Shown here one piece after another: positions 1-3,792 of a stretch of 7,412 nt of DNA. The notes beneath the pieces are model-generated. The model saw nothing but the letters and a program-made list of their open reading frames with translations. It ran no database searches and was not told where the DNA came from. The translations under genes were made by a program, and so were the position numbers. This DNA is from an uncultured Eubacteriales bacterium (GTDB taxonomy: Bacteria; Bacillota; Clostridia; Oscillospirales; CAG-272): NCBI GenBank assembly GCA_900546635.1, contig URDS01000086.1, positions 1-7,412 of the forward strand, read 5' to 3'. How positions within the stretch are numbered: the stretch's first letter is position 1; every line of letters starts with the position of its first letter.

Positions 1-39
1 GAACGCGCCCCATCGTCGCAAAACCTTGGTTTTGCGGCG
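1..39 (+). repeat. Intergenic repeat module A, copy A1 (hairpin)
   Basis: This module is built around the inverted repeat GCAAAACC-TT-GGTTTTGC (18-35). With flanking bases the stem extends to 12 bp (14-25 with 28-39), including one G-T wobble. It matches the reverse complement of 3421-3459 over 39 bases with only two differences. It may continue beyond the left edge. Read in the direction of the feo operon, it lies downstream of the operon's terminator. I do not recognise it as a named repeat family. Confidence 0.85.
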
Positions 40-44
40 GAAGA

Positions 45-113
45 AGGCGGACATGCGCCGCCTTGTAAACACCTTACGGGCGCGCAAGTGCCGCCAACGG
101 CGGCGCGACGACG
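45..113 (+). repeat. Intergenic repeat module B, copy B1
   Basis: About 69 bases that match the reverse complement of 3465-3534, with two substitutions and one single-base indel by eye. It holds a GCCGCC-AAC-GGCGGC hairpin (about 90-104). It also holds one arm of the long inverted repeat that is complete in the other copy. The outer part of the second arm is replaced here by unrelated bases at the junction with A1. No credible gene lies here: the open frame crossing it is Arg-rich, made of the repeats, and has no ribosome binding site. Confidence 0.85.
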
Positions 114-120
114 CGAATAC

Positions 121-138
121 GCCCCCCGAAAGGGGGGC
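121..138. repeat. GC hairpin with GAAA loop between modules B and C
   Basis: A perfect 7-bp stem, GCCCCCC (121-127) with GGGGGGC (132-138), closes a GAAA loop on the plus strand. There is no following T-run, so it is not called a terminator. It sits at the junction of module B1 and the single diverged C unit. Confidence 0.7.
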
Positions 139-180
139 CTCCTTGTGGCATAAGGACGCTTCCCTGCTGCGCCGGGCCCC
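135..180 (-). repeat. Single diverged unit of intergenic repeat module C
   Basis: Read on the minus strand, this stretch begins GGGGCCCGGCG, continues with CAGCAGGGAAGCGTCCT and then TATGCC, and ends in a purine-rich run. It aligns with the 42-bp unit that is tandemly repeated at 7234-7412, which has the same GGGGCCCGGCG start followed by TCAGCCGGAGGAGTCCT and GATGCC. Only one unit is present here, directly joined to module A2. Confidence 0.7.
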
Positions 181-228
181 CTCACGCCTATACGCGCCTC
201 ATCGTCGGAAAACTTTAGTTTTGCGGCG
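180..228 (+). repeat. Intergenic repeat module A, copy A2
   Basis: 49 bases that match the reverse complement of 7138-7186 with four differences. The core hairpin reads GGAAAACTTTAGTTTTGC. Relative to the other copies, one C-G pair has become T-A on both arms, which preserves pairing; a second change breaks one outer pair. The module starts four bases beyond the T-run of the feo operon terminator, when read in operon direction. Confidence 0.85.
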
Positions 229-232
229 GTCT

Positions 233-269
233 AAAAGGGCGCGAAGCGTTAAAACGCTTCGCGCCCTTT
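233..269 (-). terminator. Terminator of the feo operon
   Basis: A perfect 17-bp inverted repeat (234-250 with 253-269, arm AAAGGGCGCGAAGCGTT) with a two-base centre, followed on the minus strand by a short T-run (236-233). It lies about 30 bases past the stop codon of the last feo cluster gene. The stem is very stable, although the T-run has only four T residues. Confidence 0.8.
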
Positions 270-300
270 GTCTGTCGATAGAATAAAAAGGCAAACGCCT

Positions 301-465
301 TTATTTTGTTTTTGGCATGGTTTCTTTACAGGAGCAGCACTTGCCGCATTGCTTTGACTGCGGACAACCGATGCAGGCCGCGCCGCGCTTCTTTGCCCGT
401 ACCAAAAAATAGATAACGGCACCGATGATGAGAACCAAAACTGCCGCGACAATGATATTTTCCAT
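301..465 (-). CDS. FeoB-associated Cys-rich membrane protein, 54 residues
   Basis: A small single-pass membrane protein that in many Firmicutes is encoded directly after feoB. Its exact role is not established; metal or redox support of FeoB is the usual suggestion. It begins MENIIVAAVLVLIIGAVIYF, giving a hydrophobic helix at about residues 4-22. A basic stretch (RAKKR) follows, then a soluble tail with six cysteines at 31, 34, 40, 43, 44 and 46, arranged C-x2-C-x5-C-x2-CC-x-C. This length and layout fit the FeoB-associated Cys-rich family closely. The ATG lies only five bases after the feoB stop codon, with an AGG in the end of feoB as a weak ribosome binding site, so translational coupling is likely. 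Only the function is uncertain. The longer open frame at 249-452 on the same strand is an out-of-frame shadow. Confidence 0.92.
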   Translation of the reverse strand: MENIIVAAVLVLIIGAVIYFLVRAKKRGAACIGCPQSKQCGKCCSCKETMPKTK

Positions 466-470
466 AATCA

Positions 471-2468
471 TCAGCCTAAAGCATAGGCGCCTTTCATTTT
501 TTTATTGGTTTTGTTCATCAGTATGCACACAATGGCCGCAAAAACGAGAACTGCCGACAGTCCGCCGATCGCCGCGCCGATGTTGAGCGTGGCCGGAGCG
601 GTAATGAGCGTACCGATGGTATATACCAGGTATCCGACCGTATAGCCTACGCCGAGTTGGAGCGCGATGCCGCCCCAAAGCCATTTGCTGCTTTTCATTT
701 CGGCGTTCATCGCGCCGATCGCGGCAAAGCACGGGGGCGTATAAAGATTGAACATGAGATAGGCAAGCGCGGCGACCCGCGTGATGGCCAAAATACCGGC
801 GGCCTCCGCGCCCGCGCCTTCCAAAAGCGCGAGTTCCTCGGTATCAATCAGGTTTTCAAGTCCCACAAAGCAAACCGCCAGCGTACCGACGACATTTTCT
901 TTTGCGATGAAGCCGGTGACGGCCGCCGCCGCAAGCTGCCAGGAGAGGACGCCGACAATCGGAAGCAGGATATAGGCGAACGGCCTTGCGATAGCGGCAA
1001 GGATGGAGGCGTCTGCGGTTTCGGCGACGCCAAAGCGCAGATCAAACGTCTGCATGACCTGAACCGCGGTGTTGCAGAGCAGAATAATGGTCGATGCTTT
1101 TACTATGTAAGCCCAGCCGCGGCTGCACATGGATTTAAAGGCGCCGAGGAGAGAAGGGACCTTGTACGCGGGCATTTCGATAATGAAGAAGGATTTTTTT
1201 GCCTGATAGCCCGCGATTTTATTTACGAGCAGAGCGCCGAGGAAAATGAGCAGGATTCCCGAAAAATACATCAGGGCGCTCACCCAGCCGGCGTCGTCGA
1301 AGAATGCGCCGGCAAAGAGCGCGATGACGGGGATTTTGGCGCCGCAGGGCATAAACGGAGCGAGCATGGCGGTCGCTCTGCGCTCGCGCTCATTGCGGAT
1401 GGTGCGGCTTGCCATAATGCCGGGGACCGCGCAGCCGATCGTGATGACAAACGGAATGACGGATTTGCCCGACAGACCGACTTTTTTAAAGATGGGGTCG
1501 AGAACGACGGCGACGCGGGACATATATCCGCAGTCCTCCAGGAGCGCGATGAGAAAATACAGCACCATGACGAGCGGCAAAAACCCGATAACGGCAATGA
1601 CGCCGCCGATCACGCCGTCAACAAGCAGAGCGGACAAAAGGGGATTTGCGTTTTCCAAAAGACTGCCGACCCATTCCTGGAAAGTTTCAAGCCAGCCGAC
1701 CAGCAGATCGGCGATCGGCGTGCCGACCCAAACCTGAGAGATTTGGAATACAAGGAACATGACGACAGCGAAAATCGGAATGCCGAGCCATTTGTTGGTC
1801 AGCACGGCGTCGATTCGATCCCCGAAGTTTTTGTCCTTGGTCAGCACCTTGCGGACCTCGACCGTTTTTACAATGCCGTTTACAAAGTCAAAACGCCTGC
1901 GGTCGGCGGCTTCGACGGCCGCGCGGTCGGCAAGGTCGATGTCGCCCTGACGGTACGGCGCGTCCTGGACCGTGCCCGCGACGGATACGGCCTTTTCCAC
2001 GACCGTCTTCAGTCCGTCGGATGAAGTGGAAACCGTTTCCACAACGGGACAGCCGATTTTTTTCGCCAGAGCCGCCGTGTCGATTTTGGTTTCGTTTTTT
2101 CGGTTGATGTCGCTCTTGTTCAGCGCGACGACGACCGGGATGCCAAGCTCCAAAAGCTGTGTGGTAAAGAAAAGACTGCGGCTTAAATTCGTAGCGTCCA
2201 CGATGTTGATGATGACGTCGGGATTTTCTTTCTTTACGTACGTGCTTGTTATGCTTTCCTCGCTTGTAAAAGGGGACATGGAATAGGCGCCGGGCAGGTC
2301 AACCGCGATCAGCTCCTGCGGTCCGGCATAATAGGCCTTTTTGATTGCGTGCGTTTTTTTCTCTACGGTAACGCCCGCCCAGTTCCCGACCTTTTCGTTG
2401 CGGCCGGTCAGCGCATTGTACATGGTGGTTTTGCCTGAGTTCGGGTTGCCCGTCAAAGCGATTCTCAA
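471..2468 (-). CDS. feoB: Ferrous iron transport protein FeoB
   Basis: FeoB is the inner-membrane Fe(II) permease with a cytosolic G-protein domain. Numbering is from the TTG start. The G domain shows G1 GNPNSGKTT (7-15), the G2 threonine in WAGVTVEKKT (about 34), G3 DLPG (57-60), G4 NKSD (117-120) and a G5-like STSS (147-150). A helical linker follows to about 225. The membrane part starts near 229 and carries the FeoB signatures EDCGYMSR, IGCAVPG (344-350), PCGAKIPV (374-381, Gate region with conserved Cys), GFIAKENVVGTLA (519-531) and YTPPCFAAIGAMNAE near the C terminus. At 665 residues it is shorter than the 773-residue E. coli protein and resembles the clostridial form. The start chosen is TTG at 2468, because AGGAGG (2477-2482) lies eight bases upstream; the longer in-frame TTG at 2501 has a ribosome binding site abutting it. 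No frameshift or missing motif is seen. Confidence 0.97.
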   Translation of the reverse strand: MRIALTGNPNSGKTTMYNALTGRNEKVGNWAGVTVEKKTHAIKKAYYAGPQELIAVDLPGAYSMSPFTSEESITSTYVKKENPDVIINIVDATNLSRSLFFTTQLLELGIPVVVALNKSDINRKNETKIDTAALAKKIGCPVVETVSTSSDGLKTVVEKAVSVAGTVQDAPYRQGDIDLADRAAVEAADRRRFDFVNGIVKTVEVRKVLTKDKNFGDRIDAVLTNKWLGIPIFAVVMFLVFQISQVWVGTPIADLLVGWLETFQEWVGSLLENANPLLSALLVDGVIGGVIAVIGFLPLVMVLYFLIALLEDCGYMSRVAVVLDPIFKKVGLSGKSVIPFVITIGCAVPGIMASRTIRNERERRATAMLAPFMPCGAKIPVIALFAGAFFDDAGWVSALMYFSGILLIFLGALLVNKIAGYQAKKSFFIIEMPAYKVPSLLGAFKSMCSRGWAYIVKASTIILLCNTAVQVMQTFDLRFGVAETADASILAAIARPFAYILLPIVGVLSWQLAAAAVTGFIAKENVVGTLAVCFVGLENLIDTEELALLEGAGAEAAGILAITRVAALAYLMFNLYTPPCFAAIGAMNAEMKSSKWLWGGIALQLGVGYTVGYLVYTIGTLITAPATLNIGAAIGGLSAVLVFAAIVCILMNKTNKKMKGAYALG

Positions 2469-2476
2469 TGAAGATT

Positions 2477-2482
2477 CCTCCT
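2477..2482 (-). promoter_or_regulatory. Ribosome binding site that fixes the feoB start
   Basis: Read on the minus strand this is AGGAGG, a full Shine-Dalgarno match, eight bases before TTG at 2468. It lies inside any longer reading of the gene. This indicates that translation starts at MRIALTGNPN and not eleven codons upstream. Confidence 0.85.
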
Positions 2483-2531
2483 GTTTTTCCTGTATTTGCA
2501 ATCCTTTACGGAAATGTTGCCGGTTTTATCA

Positions 2532-2547
2532 GTTAGCCTATGCTAAC
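2532..2547. promoter_or_regulatory. DtxR-type operator box 3, between feoA and feoB
   Basis: A perfect 6+4+6 inverted repeat, GTTAGCCTATGCTAAC. Both half-sites equal those of box 1 upstream of feoA. It lies after the feoA terminator hairpin and about 64 bases before the feoB start, which suggests separate iron control of feoB. No convincing promoter hexamers were found beside it. Confidence 0.8.
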
Positions 2548-2558
2548 CGAGCGGCTCT

Positions 2559-2587
2559 AAAAAAGCTGATGAAAGATCAGCTTTTTT
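2559..2587 (-). terminator. Terminator or attenuator between feoA and feoB
   Basis: A perfect 12-bp inverted repeat (2559-2570 with 2576-2587, arm AAAAAAGCTGAT) with a five-base loop. Because the arms end in A6 and T6, it reads as GCTGAT-stem plus T-tract on both strands. It begins at the last base of the feoA stop codon, so it would end or reduce transcription before feoB. Confidence 0.75.
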
Positions 2588-2799
2588 CAGATCACGATCG
2601 CGTCGGCCAATTGGTTGTCGATCGTATAGCGGCTGTCCTTTATGGAAACAACGCAGCCGCTTTTCAAAATGGAAACGACCGTAATCGCCTCGCCGCTGTA
2701 ACAGCCGAGAGAAAACAAAAAGGCATTCATTTCTTCATCGTCTGTAACGATGTCCCGAATGATGTATTCTTTTCCTGCCGCAGCATTTTTTAAAGTCAT
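2587..2799 (-). CDS. feoA: Ferrous iron transport accessory protein FeoA
   Basis: FeoA is a small cytosolic SH3-like protein that supports FeoB-dependent Fe(II) uptake. The 70-residue product begins MTLKNAAAGKEYIIRDI and contains FSLGCYSGEAITVVSIL followed by VVSIKDSRYTIDNQLADAI. This is the usual FeoA pattern: an L..G..G....V beta-barrel core and a closing strand with 'ia...A..I' character. The length is normal for free-standing FeoA. The ATG at 2799 is chosen because AAAGG lies eight bases upstream. A longer open frame reaching 2871 would translate operator box 1 and part of box 2 and has no ribosome binding site. The gene is first in the feo cluster, about 80 bases downstream of the predicted transcription start, and is followed at once by a hairpin terminator. 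Confidence 0.95.
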   Translation of the reverse strand: MTLKNAAAGKEYIIRDIVTDDEEMNAFLFSLGCYSGEAITVVSILKSGCVVSIKDSRYTIDNQLADAIVI

Positions 2800-2829
2800 A
2801 GACAGTACCTTTCTCTCTCGAAAATTTGG

Positions 2830-2845
2830 GTTAGCATTTGCTAAC
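2830..2845. promoter_or_regulatory. DtxR-type operator box 1, feoA leader
   Basis: A perfect inverted repeat, GTTAGCATTTGCTAAC, in the untranslated leader of feoA. Its centre is 34 bp from the centre of box 2, a little over three helical turns. The half-site resembles the TTAG/CTAA core of IdeR/DtxR-type operators, and the divergent neighbour encodes a regulator of that family. Confidence 0.85.
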
Positions 2846-2863
2846 ATGCGGCTCAAAAAAACA

Positions 2864-2879
2864 GTTAGCATTCTCTAAC
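2864..2879. promoter_or_regulatory. DtxR-type operator box 2, at the feoA transcription start
   Basis: GTTAGCATTCTCTAAC, one base short of perfect symmetry in the inner position but extended by an outer A/T pair (2863 and 2880). It covers roughly +3 to +18 relative to the predicted feoA start, where a bound repressor would block promoter escape. Confidence 0.85.
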
Positions 2880-2887
2880 TGCAATTT

Positions 2888-2916
2888 AGTATACGCACTT
2901 CGGCGTGATTTGTCAA
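2888..2916 (-). promoter_or_regulatory. Promoter of feoA (sigma-70 type)
   Basis: On the minus strand, TTGACA (2911-2916) and TATACT (2888-2893) are separated by exactly 17 bp. The -35 is a perfect match and the -10 matches five of six. Upstream of the -35, A/T tracts at 2917-2940 resemble an UP element. The expected transcript start is near 2881. Such a strong core promoter beside two operators fits a repressible gene. Confidence 0.88.
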
Positions 2917-2954
2917 CCACTTTTTTGAAAAAATTTTTCCGTTTTTCGGAATTG

Positions 2955-2983
2955 TTGCTTTTTTGCCGAAGATGTGATACGAT
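2955..2983 (+). promoter_or_regulatory. Candidate promoter of the DtxR-family regulator
   Basis: TTGCTT (2955-2960), a 17-bp spacer and TACGAT (2978-2983) preceded by an extended -10 TG at 2975-2976. The match is moderate. It would start transcription near 2990, about 40 bases before the regulator's ATG. No operator box overlaps it. Confidence 0.5.
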
Positions 2984-3030
2984 AAGATCGACGATTTATG
3001 CAAAATATTCGGTCAGGGGGAGATGCGCGT

Positions 3031-3396
3031 ATGGCCTTGAAAGAATCCGGCGAGATGTATTTGGAAACCATATATGTTTTATGCAAATCACAGAAAAGCG
3101 TTCGCTCGATTGATGTCGCGGAGTATATGAATTTTTCAAAGCCGAGCGTCAGCCGCGGCGTCGGGCTTTTGAAAAAACAGGGATATATAACCGTGGATGA
3201 GGAGGGGTATATTTCCCTCACCGAAAGCGGTAAGGCGGCGGCGGAGCGGATTTTTGAGCGCCACATGATTCTGACGGCCGTATTCAAAGCGATCGGCGTC
3301 AATGAACAGATCGCCGAGGTCGACGCCTGCCGTATAGAGCATGTAATCAGTGAGGATACGTTCCAAGCTATCAAAAAATTTTACGGAAATTTGTAA
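3031..3396 (+). CDS. DtxR-family metal-dependent transcriptional regulator (IdeR-like ligands)
   Basis: A 121-residue dimeric DNA-binding repressor of the DtxR/MntR family, predicted to sense Fe(II) and control the divergent feo genes. The N-terminal winged helix covers about 1-65, with helix-turn-helix SIDVAEYMNFSKPSVSRGV (26-44) and wing YITVDEEGYISLTESG. The metal-binding and dimerisation helices follow. Aligned by eye to DtxR, Met9 in GEMYLETIY and Cys100, Glu103 and His104 in DACRIEHVIS match primary ligands Met10, Cys102, Glu105 and His106. MntR has Asp8 and Glu99 at the first two positions. His78 matches DtxR His79. No SH3-like third domain is present, so size is nearer MntR (142 residues) than DtxR (226). 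Start at 3031 is chosen because AGGGGGAG ends eight bases upstream; the in-frame ATG at 2998 has no such site. The iron preference is an inference. Confidence 0.93.
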   Translation: MALKESGEMYLETIYVLCKSQKSVRSIDVAEYMNFSKPSVSRGVGLLKKQGYITVDEEGYISLTESGKAAAERIFERHMILTAVFKAIGVNEQIAEVDACRIEHVISEDTFQAIKKFYGNL

Positions 3397-3420
3397 ATTT
3401 TACGGTATCGACAGTTTGAG

Positions 3421-3460
3421 CGCCGCAAAACCAAGGTTTTGCAGCGATGGGGCGCGTTCG
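3421..3460 (-). repeat. Intergenic repeat module A, copy A3
   Basis: The plus strand shows GCAAAACCAAGGTTTTGC at 3425-3442, a hairpin with an 8-bp perfect core. It is the inverted copy of 1-39, with two differences. It lies 24 bases after the regulator's stop codon, in the same orientation relative to that gene as the other A copies are to theirs. Confidence 0.85.
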
Positions 3461-3464
3461 CTCA

Positions 3465-3541
3465 CGCCGTCGCGCCGCCGTTGGGCGGCACTCGCGCGCC
3501 CGTAAGGTGTTTACAAGGCGGCGCATGTCCGCCTTGTAAAC
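3465..3541 (-). repeat. Intergenic repeat module B, copy B2, with 13-bp inverted repeat
   Basis: An inverted copy of module B1 that is more complete at its outer end. It contains a perfect 13-bp inverted repeat (arm GTTTACAAGGCGG, 3509-3521 with 3529-3541) around a seven-base loop, and the GCCGCC/GGCGGC hairpin. The small open frames across it have no ribosome binding site and consist of repeat sequence. Confidence 0.85.
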
Positions 3542-3579
3542 GTATTTTATTTGCGATTTTCACTTTTTTGACAGACCCG

Positions 3580-3607
3580 AGCGGTCCCGAAACGGGGCGC
3601 TTTTTTT
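3580..3607 (+). terminator. Terminator-like hairpin downstream of the regulator
   Basis: AGCGGTCCCG (3580-3589) can pair with CGGGGCGCT (3593-3601) across an AAA loop, with a small internal bulge, followed by a run of T residues (3601-3607). It lies about 180 bases past the regulator's stop codon, beyond modules A3 and B2, so a transcript ending here would carry both modules. Confidence 0.65.
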
Positions 3608-3687
3608 ATGACTTGCCGCGATTCTTACAAAAAGCGTTACTAAAGTGACTTTAATATTACAGTTTACTGACATTTGGAGGAAAAATA

Positions 3688-3716
3688 TTGAAAAAGAGGC
3701 AGCGCTGCGATAAGAT
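3688..3716 (+). promoter_or_regulatory. Candidate promoter of the SLH-protein gene
   Basis: TTGAAA (3688-3693), a 17-bp spacer and TAAGAT (3711-3716). The -35 matches five of six and the -10 four of six. It would start transcription near 3723 and give a leader of about 70 bases. The TTG of this -35 is also the first codon of the longest open frame, which is itself preceded by TGGAGG at 3675-3680, so the two readings compete. Confidence 0.4.
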
Positions 3717-3778
3717 AATATCAGAATACGCTCCGTATCGGGTTATTTTCGGCCTGAAAACGGGATTTTATGATGAAG

Positions 3779-3784
3779 AAGGAG
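3779..3784 (+). promoter_or_regulatory. Ribosome binding site that fixes the SLH-protein start
   Basis: AAGGAG, eight bases before ATG at 3793. With this start the protein begins directly with a typical signal peptide, which supports it over the TTG at 3688. Confidence 0.75.
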
Positions 3785-3792
3785 AACGAACC

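Noticed and set aside
26..286. Arg-rich 86-codon open frame at the left end
   Set aside because: It is a translation of modules A, B and C and the feo terminator stem. Similar Arg-rich peptides arise from the other module copies, and no ribosome binding site is present.
657..2024. A 455-codon plus-strand open frame across feoB
   Set aside because: It is in codon register with feoB on the opposite strand, is rich in Asp, Arg and Gly in the way mirror frames are, and feoB is beyond doubt.
2587..2871. A 94-residue form of FeoA starting at 2871
   Set aside because: The extra 24 residues would be translated from operator boxes 1 and 2, and the family start and ribosome binding site both point to 2799.
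2913..3374. 153-codon minus-strand frame over the regulator
   Set aside because: It is a shadow of the DtxR-family gene and the A/T-rich promoter spacer, with no domain of its own.
3397..3420. Truncation of the regulator, suggested by AAATTTTACGG repeated on either side of its stop codon (3376-3386 and 3395-3405)
   Set aside because: The dimerisation and metal-binding residues are complete and regulators of about 120 residues are common in this family in Clostridia, so the 19-base direct repeat is probably incidental.
3439..3648. 69-codon plus-strand frame after the regulator
   Set aside because: It begins inside module A3, crosses module B2 and a terminator hairpin, and has no ribosome binding site.
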